64,000 bases of DNA from Clavelina lepadiformis (lineage: Eukaryota; Chordata; Ascidiacea; Aplousobranchia; Clavelinidae): NCBI RefSeq assembly GCF_947623445.1, contig NC_135240.1, forward strand, positions 28,148,001-28,212,000. Reading direction: 5' to 3'. Under the pieces are notes generated by a model. It was not told where the DNA came from. It made no database searches and saw nothing but the letters and a program-made list of their open reading frames with translations. This document shows, in pieces, positions 1 through 11,082 of the stretch (within the stretch, counting starts at the first letter, position 1; each line of letters begins with the position of its first letter). The translations under genes and the position numbers were made by a program.

Positions 1-1093
1 GAAAAGTTTTATGATCGTATCATCTACATTTAAAACAGAGTTAAGGCGTAAACTGAAAACATCACATAAATTCCAAGGTAAAGTTTGACAGTCAATCAGT
101 TTTGAAAGTAGTTGCAAGAGCTTTGCGATGGGTGCAAATTATTTTTGTATCTTGTTGAATTGACTGCAACTATATACCTATAACTTTGCTCTCTTTGGAG
201 AAGGATTTATATAATTCGTAAAATATTGTGGTCGCTTTTATCAACTTTGAAAATGTTTTATTCTTATTTTTCTTTGGGGCAGAGCTAGGGATGCACAATA
301 TAGAATACCTAGCTATTCTAAAATATTCTAGAATACTTAATTTCGAATCTATTCTGAAATTACGCGGCAATTTTCCGGTAATTGGAAAATTTCCAAAAAA
401 GTGTGCCTAATTGGGACAATTGATAATACCACTAGAATGACATTCTAAAATTATGTATGACATTTTTATATTTGTAACCTGTTTGCTGGGGAAATTAAAT
501 GAACATGGAAAACTGTAAAATGCTTGGCAGTATATAGAATCTGTCGGTGCAATCAACAATATTCAAAGCAAATTGAGATAAACATGTGCTAGCATTGCTA
601 TGTAAAGCAAAGAGTTTGCTTATGTACAAGCAAAGTTAATACTAACAGTACGATAACCTCATACACGCGCGGGAACAAATTTTCAAAATTAAGATTTATG
701 AAGATTAACTAATGTAACAAATTTTGTTAAGCTCTTTTTTTTTAAAGTTGTTTGCAAACAAATTTTGTTCCTTGAAACTAAAACTCGTCGACCAGCAGCA
801 GCTGGTGATAAAGATTGACTAGAAATGATTGCCATGTGAAATTTGCAGAATAATAACATTTTATTGGAGCTAGGTGGATGCATATACAGGGAAAGTAATC
901 CCACAAAAAATTCTCAAAGTAATGCAATATTGCAAATCATTCCACTAATCACACAGTATTCCATACTTCAATAAAGATAGAGTACAGTTGCAAAGTATCA
1001 AGATAACATGATATAAAAAATGCTGCAGATAATGAACGCGAAACAGAAATTTGAAAATGAATGAAACAGAAGATAGTAAAAAAATAACTCAAA
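1..1093. other. AT-rich stretch without a supported gene
   Basis: No coding region with credible splice signals or domain similarity is visible here. The only structure I can support is one arm of an inverted repeat at 375-660, listed separately. The palindromic AT-rich stretch around 290-360 resembles the end of a small DNA transposon, but no matching second end was found. Confidence 0.4.
375..660 (+). repeat. Arm of a dispersed inverted repeat (partner 8655-8965)
   Basis: The stretch reappears in reverse complement at 8655-8965. Shared landmarks include GTGTGCCTAATTGGGACAAT at one end and AAAGCAAAGAGTTTGCTTAT towards the other. The copies differ by scattered substitutions and small indels, so the duplication is not recent. 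Neither copy encodes anything recognisable. Confidence 0.75.
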
Positions 1094-1669
1094 CTACACA
1101 AGTTCAAGGAAAGGAAAGGTTTGAAGATCGAGGATGCCATTGACAGGGGAAAGTGGAGGCGTCGCTGCAGACAATGGTCGACCCTGAATTTGTTTCGGGA
1201 TGAAGACCAGGCCTGAACAACAGGCGAATGAAAGATGATGATGAGACACAAGTTCAAGCATATTCAAAGTTGGTAAATATAATTTTCTTTCTTCTTCTTT
1301 TGGCTGTCACTGGCAATTATACTATTTTTTGAGGAGAAGTGTCGGAATCTGAGTAATAAGTTCTTTCTCTTCGTTTCTTGGGCGTGCCTAAAAATATAAC
1401 ACGCACTTCCTAAGTCTGTTTGTACTAAATGACGCTATATTTTTTTGGAAAACAAACAGGTAGTAAAAGCTTAATGGTAGTGTGAAACTTCACCCAAATC
1501 CATACTAACTTACACAAGGATAAGTCAACTCTTGTAGCCAAATAAAACTGTTTGTCTGGAGGCCACCAAGCTAGACATTTTTTGCCCATTTTTATGTCAG
1601 CAAGTGACTGAACATCATTTCCCGAAACAAATCTGATGTCCAGGATAATTCGGTCATAGGTGAATTTCA
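1094..1669 (-). CDS. Two possible 3' exons of an unknown minus-strand gene
   Basis: Two open segments join in frame. The first covers 1669 down to 1514 and ends in a strong GTAAGT donor. The second covers 1212 down to 1094, starts after a TTGTTCAG acceptor and ends at a TAG. The junction rebuilds a cysteine codon, giving about 91 residues in total. The peptide has an ordinary mixed composition (for example LADIKMGKKCLAWWPPDKQF) and matches no family I know. A further 29-codon open segment between good splice signals lies at about 1946-2021, but its phase does not join directly, so an exon may be missing. No promoter or start was found. The whole call rests on splice sites and frame, so chance is possible. 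Confidence 0.35.
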
Positions 1670-2346
1670 CTCTTATGACGTTAGCTATTTAGATATAACA
1701 AAACAGATTTTAGGCACATTGTTACGGAATGAAAGACCAACTTTGGTTAATGTTTTAATTTCAGTAAGAAAGCATAGCTATAAATAACCAATAATCACGT
1801 AGATACGATACCTTCAGAAAAAGAGATAGCAACACCTTTCGTTGGGCCTAAGAAACAGAAGGATTTTTTCTTTGAACCGATGAAAACATAAACAAAACAG
1901 ACTTTTCCAGAACAGCAAACAATATTCACTAACTTAACACACACCTACCTATAAATGTATCCTGACGTATTTACTAATTCAGTTTTTAACAAACTTGATT
2001 CTTCTTGTGCCTGTCTGCCAGTGACTGCACCTGTTTAAAAAATGAGTATATTAATTTAAACAATTTAATATTTATCACCATCTTCTGTGAGATCTCTACC
2101 TATTTGACAATCGCTTTTGTCAGTCACGTTGGGAACTGGCTCTACAAAAGACAAATAAAAACTTTGCTAAAGATGATAAACCATAACAGGCATATAGGCT
2201 ACTATAACACTAAACGAAAAAAAAATACCATTGTACCATTGTTTAGCGTCGCCAGGTAGTGAGGTAGGCATACCTGGTGCTGTCATGTCCTTCACCTGCA
2301 ATTTGTTGGCATAAAGTCTGATAAATTTTTGTGGGATACTTTATAT
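1670..2346. other. Non-coding stretch, at most one small exon
   Basis: Apart from the possible 29-codon exon near 1946-2021 (minus strand, between TTTAAACAG and GTAGGT), nothing recognisable is present. Confidence 0.3.
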
Positions 2347-2673
2347 CAGAGGTCGGGAACCTATGGCTCGCGAGCCAGATGTGGATCTTTTCACGACGGC
2401 ATCTGGCTCGCAGATAAATCTAAACTGGCATTTCTTAGCTCGATTGTTACGAATAAAACTTTTTCTGTAATTTTAAGTCGTATTAACAGTAAGAAAGATG
2501 TTATTGAAGAGTAAATTCAGGCATTTACCGTAGTCTAAAGTTGTTGGTTTTGCTTAAAAACGCACACGTTAGTTGCATTAATTGTTGATAAATATTATAT
2601 GGCTCTCACGGAAATACAATTAAAAATATGTAGCTTTCATGGCTCCCTTAGCCAAAAAGGTTCCCGACCCCTG
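2347..2673. mobile_element. hAT-type MITE with 8-bp target duplication CTTTATAT
   Basis: The left end reads CAGAGGTCGGGAACCTATGG and the right end is its inverted counterpart, GGTTCCCGACCCCTG. Both flanks carry the identical octamer CTTTATAT (2339-2346 and 2674-2681). Terminal inverted repeats starting CAGNGG with 8-bp duplications are the hallmark of hAT elements. At 327 bp there is no room for a transposase, so it is non-autonomous. The perfect target duplication implies a fairly recent insertion. Confidence 0.93.
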
Positions 2674-2721
2674 CTTTATATCTTCCAGACTGCTTATTAA
2701 AGTTCTAACTTGTTGCACATA

Positions 2722-3106
2722 TCACAGAGCTTCAGCCTCGCTACACTCGTTTCTTTTGCCGATTCCCATTGTCTGTAAGGTTGTTTGATATCTTGTCAAA
2801 TAAAACTGTAAATCAGACTTCTTAACCTTTGATTCTTTACAAATTTTATTGAATTCCTCTGACTTTAAAATTATTTCTTTATGTTTGTGCTTGATGTGAC
2901 TTTCGATACCTTGCACAGACCTCCCACATAGTGTGCAGGAATAACCTGCAAACTGCTCATAACCAACTTTTTTCATTTTTTTAGCAAAGCTGTCATATAA
3001 TAAGTTTTCCTTGGGTATTTCTGGATGTTTCTTGCAATAATTGGAAACATTTACATAGGTTTTTTCACAATAGGGACATGTCCTTATAATTCTCCCTGCC
3101 GAAGAC
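2722..3106 (-). CDS. Exon with two C2H2-like zinc-finger motifs, unknown gene
   Basis: An open reading segment follows a TTTAAAG acceptor at 3107-3108 and ends at a TGA. It contains two Cys/His clusters. The first is CPYCEKTYVNVSNYCKKHPE, atypical because its second half is C-x3-H. The second is CTLCGRSVQGIESHIKHKH, a good C2H2 arrangement. Its tail is lysine-rich and helical. It does not resemble the Krüppel-type fingers of the two genes at 15.6 and 19.5 kb. It lies directly downstream of a broken copy of their N-terminal region (3470-3775, same strand), so the two may once have formed one gene, though the phases I read do not join cleanly. Confidence 0.5.
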
Positions 3107-3469
3107 CTTTAAAGTATAGAAATAGAGCAATCAGTTCTATTCACATGAACAGAAAGGGAACAATCATCATAATGACTGATAAGCTACTCTAGTCTTATGA
3201 GAAAGAATATTAACAATATATTAATTTCACATATATCCCATTTAACTACCAAAAATGTATAAATAAAATAAAATAATAGGGATTACATAAACCGAAACTG
3301 TCAGTCCTGTTAACACAGGCAAAGAAGATTACTGTATATTTGAATTATTCCAACAAAACACGGAACAGAAGTAATTCAAACCGAACTGCTGCACCAAATT
3401 AAACTGTTGCATATACCAAGTCAAAAGTTATATTTGCACAGTTTTTGTATGTTATAAAAACTTACCTTT

Positions 3470-3775
3470 GATAGCTTCAATATGAGGAGAAACAAATGCA
3501 ATCTCCAAAGGAACTTCCTTAATACAAATGTCAATTTCAGACTTTCATGTTATTGTTCCAATATTTCCTCATTTGGCATTGAACTGTTCATGGTTTTACA
3601 TTTCTTTATTTCTTCAAGAAGAATAATCCTTGAAGCCTTGAATCTTTTATGTTTTCTTGCATTTGTCAAATTCCAACTTCATATCTTGTCACATAGAATT
3701 TAATTCTTTTAAAATTATATCACTGATTCTTTTTAAAATAATCTTGACATGCTTATCCCTTGGATGACACTCCAT
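3470..3775 (-). pseudogene. Decayed N-terminal region of the local C2H2 zinc-finger family
   Basis: On the minus strand from ATG at 3775 the sequence parallels the first 80 codons of the gene at 19451. Both begin with a Met-x-Cys-His-Pro start followed by a leucine/isoleucine-rich helix, and the 12-base string ATGCAAGAAAAC is shared exactly. In-frame stops interrupt it: a TGA right after Leu-Asn-Ser-Met, a TAA after Lys-Lys-Thr, and more further on. The last recognisable stretch parallels the Asp-Ile-Cys-Ile-Glu-Glu-Val segment of the intact gene and ends at a GTAAG at about 3466. It is therefore a dead paralogue, in the opposite orientation to the intact genes and beyond the inverted repeat. 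Confidence 0.75.
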
Positions 3776-3867
3776 ACTAAACTATGATGTGACTAGCTAA
3801 AACCAAAAAAACAAAAATGTGAATTCATAAAACCCGGTGTTTGGATCTTAGTAAAACTCGGTGCTTA

Positions 3868-4286
3868 TGTAACTAAACTTTTCCTTAGCCAGGAATCTTC
3901 CCGCTCTAACGGCTAGTCACTTAGCCGGTTTTGCCTTGTTAACTTTTAATGGCGTTTTACTTAATAAAAACGATCATCTCTCCCTGAAACCGAAACGTAA
4001 CTGCCGACCACCGTCGCCCAGCCGAGCACAGTACTACACCAAACAAATTCCACGCGATGAAGAAATCAACGTGGAACGTAAAACACGATACTAATTTAGC
4101 CTTTGGGGTAATTACGTGAGACGTCACGAGAAATCGGATAAAAACATGTGTACAAAAACTAGTAAAACAACATAAACAAGTAAAATACGGCAGACCGTGG
4201 ACATGCATAAAAACAACACAATACAAAGAAAAGACGGTGTATAATGTGGTGTCTACAAAACAGGTGCATAAAATAATCCCGTGACA
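3868..4286 (-). repeat. 3' LTR of the Ty3/gypsy element
   Basis: On the element's own strand it starts TGTCACGGG and ends TTTAGTTACA, giving TG...CA termini. Immediately upstream on that strand is a purine run (ACTGGGGGGGGA, plus-strand 4287-4298) that fits a polypurine tract. It differs from the other LTR by two substitutions and one base in a G run. Confidence 0.9.
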
Positions 4287-4323
4287 TCCCCCCCAGTCCA
4301 GTTCTTTTCCGGCCCCGGAAAAG

Positions 4324-6900
4324 TTACTCAATATCCGGGTAAAAGCGTGTTTGTCTGCGGGCTCGCCGTGGCGGTAGGTTTCTTTCCGTCATGGCTGAAG
4401 TGGTCTCGCCGAGAATGGGGCCGTTCTCTTCGAGGGCAGGTTGGCTTGTCTCTATCGTCTCGTAATTGCCCTCCTCTGTGATCCTGAGTTGCCCAACTGC
4501 TGAGTCTTCCCGTCCTTGACTACTGGATGATTGCTCAGCCGCGCTCGTATTGATTGGTGTAGCCTCAGATTCTCCGGTGACGGTATCCGTGGAATTTAGT
4601 GGTATGAACACCAAACCTTCAAAAGGAGAACATTGGTTAATGCCATTATCCGAAACATGATCGTACGGGAGTTGATTATCACGCTTGTCCTCATTATGAA
4701 CCCTTAATTTCATCCTGTTAAAATGAACCGTTTGTTCTTTGCCGGCTTTGTCTTTAACAGTATACGTGGGATGTCGCGCGTTCACTACCGTGAAGGGGCC
4801 CTTGTAAGGAAGATGAAATTTACGATATTCTCCTTGTGGGACCACTGGGTCTTTCAGCCATACTTCTTTCCCTACTTCAATTGGTAGCCCCCTTTGTCGT
4901 CGGTCGTAGAGGTCAGCCATCTTCGTTCGTTGTTTTCGTAGCGTTTCCCGCACCGTCTTTTCTGCAATCTTTAACCGCGTTTGTAACTCCCGAATAACCG
5001 GCGTTTTCAGCACTCCACCGGTCGGTGTGCCCAATAAATCCGTTGGTAAACGAAGCGTACGACCAGTCAATAAGAAATGCGGCGATACACCTGTGCTGTC
5101 GTTGACGCTCGCGTTATAGGCCGCCACGACGGCTGACAAAGCTTGATCCCAACTACGTTGGTCTTCCTGTACGTAATTTCGTAACATGGTGATGATGGTC
5201 TTGTTGTTTCTCTCAACCCCCCCGTTCCCTTGTGGATGATAACTTGTGGTCCTTGTTTTCGAACAACCCATCAATCGTAACAGTTCTTTGAAGACCTCGC
5301 TCTCAAAGTTCCCACCCCGGTCGCTGTGGATAACATCTGGTACACCATGAACTGTGAACCATCGGTGGAACAAGACGTCCGCTGTGGTTTTTGCTGTTTG
5401 ATTGCGCATGGGCCAGGCCCTTACATACTTGGTAAATAAATCGCACGCCACCAAGATGTATTGGAAACCTGATGATGTCATAGGTAGGGGTCCCACGACG
5501 TCTATTTCTACTCTCTGCATCGCCCTATCTTCCGTGGACGGAACCAACCTCGCCCTTGGCTCGGCCGGCGGTTTCTTGTTCCTTTGACATAAATCGCAGT
5601 TTCGGCAATATTTTTCGGTGTCCTGTCTCCAACCAGGCCAATAAAATTTTTCTTCTACTTTGTGGCAAGTTTTCGTCAACCCTAAATGACCCCCGCCAAG
5701 CACGCAATCGTGTAGTGACTGCAAAACAGACAAACGCATGGGTTCCGGGGTTATAAGTCGATAACAGTGTGTTCCCGGTAAACTGCGATTACTATTTGTC
5801 CAATAAACTGGGCCGTCAAAAGTGTGTAAATTTCCAAATTGGGCCCATAGATGCTTAGTCATTCTTGACAAGTTTTTAACCTGTTTGTACGGAGGTCTTT
5901 TCCCCGACTGTAGCCATCTCAAAGCGGGGGCAATCTCTGCGTCCTCTCCCTGTAGATTCAGTACTTCATTCGGAAGAAACCCGATGTTGCCTCTAAGATC
6001 TATGTTGTTGACTGTTTGCTTGGAATCTTCGAGGCTTGTTGCAACTTGTTGGTCATGCCATTTGTAGGGGAGGTTCACCTGTGTACCTTCGTTAGGGCGT
6101 TGACTCAACGCGTCAGCGTTTTTGTGTTTTTGTCCTGGTCGATGGAGTAGCTCAAAATTGTACTCGGCAAGGTGTTCTACCCATCGAGCGCATTGTCCAT
6201 ACAACTCCTTTGACTGCCATAACCAACGCAACGATGCATGGTCTGTCCTCAGCAAAAACTTTTGACCTAGTAGGTGACACCTATTCAATTTTGTTGCCCA
6301 GACGACCGCCAGAAGCTCTTTTCGAGTCGTGGAGTAGTTCTTTTCTGCTTTCCCTAGAGATCTGCTACAATACGAGATCACACGCTCTCTGTCATCTATG
6401 ACTTGTGACAGAACAGCGCCAATGGCGTTATCGGATGCATCGGTGTCGAGAATAAACGGCTTGTCGTAGTTTGGGTATGCCAGCACTGGTGCGGTACACA
6501 GCAAACGCTTCAAAGTAGCAAAGGCGTCCTGGTGCTCTTCGGTCCACTGAAACTTCTTGTTCTTCTCGGTGAGTTTGTGCAACGGGGAGGCGATTTTGGC
6601 ATAATTTGGAATAAACTTCCTATAATATGATGTCAGACCCACAAACTGTCGAACGTGTTTCACGGTGCGAGGTATCGGCCAATTCGCGACTGCCTCTACT
6701 TTCTCGGCGTCACACATCACGCCTTCCTTAGAAATTTTATGCCCTAAAAATTTCACCGATTCTTGAAAAAGGGAGCATTTCGACGGTTTCAGTGTTAAAC
6801 CGGCTTCTTCCAGTCGATTTAGAACGTCGCTTAAACGAGACATGTGTTCCCCGAATGTGCGACCATACACGATCACATCGTCTAAATATGATTCATTTAG
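4324..6900 (-). CDS. pol: Ty3/gypsy pol remnant: RT C-terminus, RNase H, integrase
   Basis: The long minus-strand frame has no proper start. It opens just upstream of the reverse-transcriptase catalytic YLDD motif, and an in-frame TGA lies slightly further 5' at about 6920. The order is the RT thumb, then RNase H (with DTDASD and TDHASL motifs), then integrase. The integrase has a zinc-binding His/Cys segment ending CRNCDLCQRNK and DDE core residues seen in EIDVVGPL, HSDRGGNF and GGVERN. A C-terminal part follows with a GPF segment typical of gypsy integrases. The roughly 850-residue frame has no internal stop. Loss of gag, protease and the RT fingers and palm means this copy cannot act alone. 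Confidence 0.92.
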   Translation of the reverse strand, partial: LNESYLDDVIVYGRTFGEHMSRLSDVLNRLEEAGLTLKPSKCSLFQESVKFLGHKISKEGVMCDAEKVEAVANWPIPRTVKHVRQFVGLTSYYRKFIPNYAKIASPLHKLTEKNKKFQWTEEHQDAFATLKRLLCTAPVLAYPNYDKPFILDTDASDNAIGAVLSQVIDDRERVISYCSRSLGKAEKNYSTTRKELLAVVWATKLNRCHLLGQKFLLRTDHASLRWLWQSKELYGQCARWVEHLAEYNFELLHRPGQKHKNADALSQRPNEGTQVNLPYKWHDQQVATSLEDSKQTVNNIDLRGNIGFLPNEVLNLQGEDAEIAPALRWLQSGKRPPYKQVKNLSRMTKHLWAQFGNLHTFDGPVYWTNSNRSLPGTHCYRLITPEPMRLSVLQSLHDCVLGGGHLGLTKTCHKVEEKFYWPGWRQDTEKYCRNCDLCQRNKKPPAEPRARLVPSTEDRAMQRVEIDVVGPLPMTSSGFQYILVACDLFTKYVRAWPMRNQTAKTTADVLFHRWFTVHGVPDVIHSDRGGNFESEVFKELLRLMGCSKTRTTSYHPQGNGGVERNNKTIITMLRNYVQEDQRSWDQALSAVVAAYNASVNDSTGVSPHFLLTGRTLRLPTDLLGTPTGGVLKTPVIRELQTRLKIAEKTVRETLRKQRTKMADLYDRRQRGLPIEVGKEVWLKDPVVPQGEYRKFHLPYKGPFTVVNARHPTYTVKDKAGKEQTVHFNRMKLRVHNEDKRDNQLPYDHVSDNGINQCSPFEGLVFIPLNSTDTVTGESEATPINTSAAEQSSSSQGREDSAVGQLRITEEGNYETIETSQPALEENGPILGETTSAMTERNLPPRRARRQTRFYPDIE

Positions 6901-7013
6901 GCGAGATTGCCTAAACCGTCAAAGCCTAGCTACGAATCACAACCCTCGGACTAACGCGTTTGATGTAAACAGATCAAAGTTAAGTTGGAATCGATCCTGG
7001 CGCGCTCGCCAAT

Positions 7014-7433
7014 TGTAACTAAACTTTTCCTTAGCCAGGAATCTTCCCGCTCTAACGGCTAGTCACTTAGCCGGTTTTGCCTTGTTAACTTTTAATGGCG
7101 TTTTACTTAATAAAAACGATCATCTCTCCCTGAAACCGAAACGTAACTGCCGACCACCGTCGCCCAGCCGAGCACAGTACTACACCAAACAAATTCCACA
7201 CGATGAAGAAATCAACGTGGAACGTAAAACACGATACTAATTTAGCCTTTGGGGGTAATTACGTGAGACGTCACGAGAAATCGGATAAAAACATGTGTAC
7301 AAAAACTAGTAAAACAACATAAACAAGTAAAATACGGCAGACCGTGAACATGCATAAAAACAACACAATACAAAGAAAAGACGGTGTATAATGTGGTGTC
7401 TACAAAACAGGTGCATAAAATAATCCCGTGACA
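7014..7433 (-). repeat. 5' LTR of the Ty3/gypsy element
   Basis: It matches 3868-4286 almost base for base. The bases just inside it on the minus strand read TTGGCGAGCGCGCCAGGATC. They begin close to the LTR edge and are where a tRNA primer-binding site would sit, but I could not assign the tRNA. About 110 bp of leader remains before the truncated pol frame. Confidence 0.9.
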
Positions 7434-8165
7434 CTTATACAATACAATTAAAGACCGGTATTGGCATATTCGTAAAACTCGGCACTTACACAACACAATT
7501 TAAGGCCGGTGATTACTTATACGTAAAACCTGGTACTTATCCAATACAAATTATGGCCGGTACTTACATATAATTGAAGAACACGGTTCTTATAATATAT
7601 ATTAAAGCCGGTGCTTGTATATTCGTATTTCACATTCGGTTATCTTTGCTCCGCAAAAGACAAACTAGGGAATGAAAGTTTAAAAGTTTGGTATTCAATG
7701 GCTGAACAGTATGATACTGTAACTTTATGGAATGTCTATATACTCGAAAAGAAAATACCGTACAAAAGTTACAGATGTTGGTCTATTTATTGCGTCACAA
7801 ACTGAGGTCGGCTGCATCTGTTGTTTGATGTCAGCTACAAAACCGGTGTCGTGCCGCAATTGTTCAAGACATTGTGACGTAGATAAACATCGCATGGCTC
7901 TGCGTTTTCCGCTCAAAAACCTTGAAGATACCGTCGGTTTGAGAGAAAACTTTCAAGGTGAAAAACTTAACTTGCAAACAAGAAAACAAAACATGCAGGG
8001 AAAGTAAATCTTAAATCAGAACATTTACGCTTGATTAAGTTTCTTTCTACTGTAACCGAATATATAGTTTCCTTATACTGTATCTGAATATGTTTTCCTT
8101 GCCCGCCATTACTTTTACCATTTCGCTAAGTGAAGTAATGCATAGATTTTCTACAGAAATTACTT
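7434..8165 (+). repeat. Left arm of a large inverted repeat (with 3824-3867)
   Basis: With the Ty3 element removed, 3824-3867 plus 7434-8165 is the reverse complement of 13388-15022, once the inserted element at 13783-14640 is also removed. The outer part is a diverged minisatellite of about 40 bp built on phrases such as GGCCGGT and AAAACTCGGTGCTTAT. The inner part carries a short cysteine-rich reading frame (7732-8007) that is also present in the partner arm. Confidence 0.8.
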
Positions 8166-8654
8166 TACAAATATGTGAAATTGCGATTACATTAATGCAA
8201 AATCTATATCATAAAACTTGGACAGGTATGAAAGCTGCTCTTGGACTAAAGCAACACTACCCAGACGATCTCTCTGCTATTTCGCCAACATTGTGCCGGT
8301 GGCGGTGATGAAAACATTCAATGCCTTAGACAAGGAGCAAACATCTCGGGCAAATCTTTGGTTAAACTTATTCTAAAATTCTTTAACATTGTTGTTGAAG
8401 AGTGTCTTACAATGAGTTTCAGAGGCGCTATTTAATTCTGCGTGACAAGAGCTTCGTATCTTTAAGTATATTACATACGAAGCTGTATTGGATGCGACGT
8501 CCCGTCAAACAGGGTAAAATTAAGACTTCTATGATTCTGTGGACAAAACATTTAAATACAAGGCTAGACCAATCAGAAAGCTGTATGGTTGTTTTTGTTT
8601 TGTAAGCTTGGGAATTACCCTACCGGTTGGAGTGCTTGAATAACCTCACGTACT
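8166..8654. other. Unexplained spacer inside the repeat region
   Basis: Homology to the right arm of the large inverted repeat stops at about 8165. I see no gene, finger motif or terminal repeat before the next repeat at 8655. Confidence 0.35.
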
Positions 8655-8965
8655 AGGTTATCATACTGTTAGTATTAACTTTGCTTGTACATAAGCAAAC
8701 TCTTTGCTTTACATAGCAATGCTAGCATATGTTTAGCTCAATTTGCTTTGAATTTTGTTGATTGCACCGTTTTTGAATGCTTCTAGTTTTTTAACAGGTT
8801 CTATATATTGACTACATTTTTACAGTTTTCCATGTTCATTTACTTCCCCCAGCAAACAGGTTACAAATATAAAAATGTCATATATAATTTTAGAATGTCA
8901 TTCTAGTGGTATTGTCAATTGTCCCAATTAGGCACACTTTTTTGGAAATTATCCAATTACAAGTT
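8655..8965 (-). repeat. Second arm of the inverted repeat seen at 375-660
   Basis: This is the reverse complement of 375-660 with scattered differences. The following 300 bp (8966-9274) shows no partner within the window and no recognisable gene. Confidence 0.75.
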
Positions 8966-9274
8966 TGCTTGTGCATCAAATTGCAATAAGTCACACTTGG
9001 GTGATAGGTGGTACTTTAATACACTTCTTAACAATAAAATAACAGCAATTAGTTTTCGTGTAATTAGCAATTTGGATTGCAATTTCATTGCGGGCCAAAA
9101 ACATCAAATTAGTCACACTGGTCCCCAAACAGATGCGGTGAGTATAGAGGTTAACAAAAAGGATTTACTCGATTTGTTTCACAAGACACGTGCCAACTAA
9201 ACGGGATATAGTCTATCCGATAGACAATGCAAAACTAAATACGTTAAGGTACAACTGTGCATTATGACCATTAT

Positions 9275-10853
9275 CACTGGTCAACAAATTTTTTTTTATG
9301 TTTTGTTGCATGAGGTATTGCGGATAGATGCTGTAGGATAGGTTATAAACTCTATTTTACACTCGTAAATGCAAAAATAAACCTGATTCATTTTGTTATA
9401 TTAGTGGTGTGTACACGCTTTTTTCGTCAAAGATGAAATATAACATCGTGAAGCCTGCCTACAGAGCTTACTTTGGCATCCATCTTGGCGGTCAAGATAA
9501 GAAATGGTCTCCACATATTGTGTGCCATAACTGCGAAGAAATGCTCAGAGACTGAACAAAAGGAAAGCGGAAGAGTCTGCCTTTTTGCATTCCAATGGTT
9601 TGGCGTGAACCCCAAGATCACACGACTGACTGCTACTTTTGCATGGTAAATATGAAAGGTGTTGGCAGGAAGAGCCGACAAATGCTTTCTTATCCAAGTA
9701 TACCATCAGCTATACAACCTGTTCTGCACTCTGATAGATTCCCTCCTCCAGTCTATAGTGGTTCTACATTTTCTGAAGATGAGACAGCTGAATCGGAAAG
9801 GGAAGAGGTTATGGAAATGGAGTATAAAAGAGAAGAACTCTTTCTTGCCTATTTTTCAGAGGAAAATATGCTGGTATATTGCAACAATATAGCTGGTCTT
9901 CTAGAACAACTGGGTATCTCCTCGTATGATCCAGAACAATGGTGATTGTTTTTGGACAGTTCCAAGCGCAGCCTCAAGTGTGTCCTTTTACACAATGGAA
10001 ATGTTTATGAAGCTGTTCCAGTTGGTCACTCCACTGTCTTAAAGAAACGGCATGATGACATCAGAATTGTTATGGATTTGCTCAGATAACATGAGCACAA
10101 CTGGATCATTTGTGTTAACCTCAAAATGGTTAGTTTTCTGCTAGGTCAGCAAAAAGGATACACTAAATTTCTATGTTATCTATGCATGTGGGACAGCAGA
10201 GCATGTGAAAAACATTGCATACAGAAGGAGTGGCCCTTACGTGAAACATTTCAAGTTGGCATGCTTAATGTAACACACAACCCAATCGTAAGCAAAGACA
10301 AAATTGTTTTTCCGCCCCTGGCAGCACATCAAACTAGGTCTTATAACACAGTTTGTTAAAGCTGTAAATCCTGACAACGAGTCCTTTCATCATCTTCTTT
10401 ACACTTTCCCTGCTTTGTCATATGATAAAATTAAAGCAGCAAACTCAAAAAGCGTACAAACGCAGAAGTTATTGGATTGCCATCATTCTTTTCAATGTCA
10501 TTTTACAAAAAAAAATCGCTTATTACATGTATTTTACCAGCAAAAATGTTCTTTGTTACATTTTTTCAAACATTTGGTGCTTAATTGTCTGTAAATACAA
10601 ATGCTAGTGGTAACACAATAATTTCTGGGAATTTTTTTTTTGTTTTGAGGTTGGTTATTCGACTATAAGCAAGAACGTCATTTGACAAATCATGTAATTT
10701 TCAGAAAATTTGAATTTAGTAAATAAAAAATCTCAATTTGCAAAAAATCTAGACCTTGCAGAAAAAAACTAAGGTTAGATTCGAATTCAGCGCCCCCAAA
10801 TTAGGAAAGAACAAGTGTTGGTAGAAATGCAACAAAATTTTTGTTGACCAGTG
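9275..10853 (+). mobile_element. DNA transposon copy A with CACTGGTCAAC termini
   Basis: The left end reads CACTGGTCAACAAATTTTT and the right end ATTTTTGTTGACCAGTG, its inverse. A damaged protein-coding region on the plus strand sits between them. Copy B (11083-12997) has related termini and encodes the same protein family, so both belong to one element type. Flanks are TTAT on the left and ATCA on the right, so no clear target duplication survives. The superfamily is unknown to me. A CACTG start recalls the CMC group, but that is only a resemblance. Confidence 0.7.
9433..10480 (+). pseudogene. Decayed transposon protein, N-terminal two thirds
   Basis: The reading starts at ATG 9433 (MKYNIVKPAYRAYFG), includes a cysteine pair in VCHNC and stops at a TGA. 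It resumes in another frame with MVWREPQDHTTDCYFC, then an acidic segment, then WDSRACEKHC after a further shift and a stop. Homology to copy B is clear in the segments around LLGQQKGYTK and KCVLLHNGN. The C-terminal part is missing. From memory, this family of uncharacterised proteins is repetitive in several invertebrate genomes. I know of no proven biochemical role, and a transposase function is inferred from the flanking terminal repeats. Confidence 0.7.
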
Positions 10854-11082
10854 ATCAGTACTTAACTTGTTCAGAAATTAATTAGTCACTCTGGTAAATC
10901 TGAAACACTCTTTGTTTATTACTTCATAGGTCTAATGCTATTAAGTTGAAATGCCACTAATGGTTCCAATTAACTCACTACTTTTTGTTAATATGTGTCA
11001 TGTTAGCTGAATGTAAATATAGCAAGTAATATTTTTTGCAAACAATAGAATGGCGTGCCGTTGACATCAAAGTCAATTATTA

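Larger units (their letters stand above)
3868..7433 (-). mobile_element. Ty3/gypsy LTR retrotransposon, internally deleted
   Basis: Two near-identical LTRs (3868-4286 and 7014-7433) flank a minus-strand pol reading frame. The short target duplication is CTTA or CTTAT (3864-3868 and 7434-7438), depending on which side owns the shared T. The right arm of the surrounding inverted repeat still carries the uninterrupted site (GGTGCTTATACAATAC on the minus strand near 14970), which confirms the insertion boundaries. The internal region is only about 2.7 kb. gag, protease and the N-terminal half of reverse transcriptase are absent, so the copy is not autonomous. The LTRs differ at about three positions in 420, pointing to recent insertion. 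Confidence 0.93.

Noticed and set aside
3957-4331. Minus-strand open frame repeated at 7242-7496
   Set aside because: Both lie inside the Ty3 LTRs and reflect LTR identity, not a gene.
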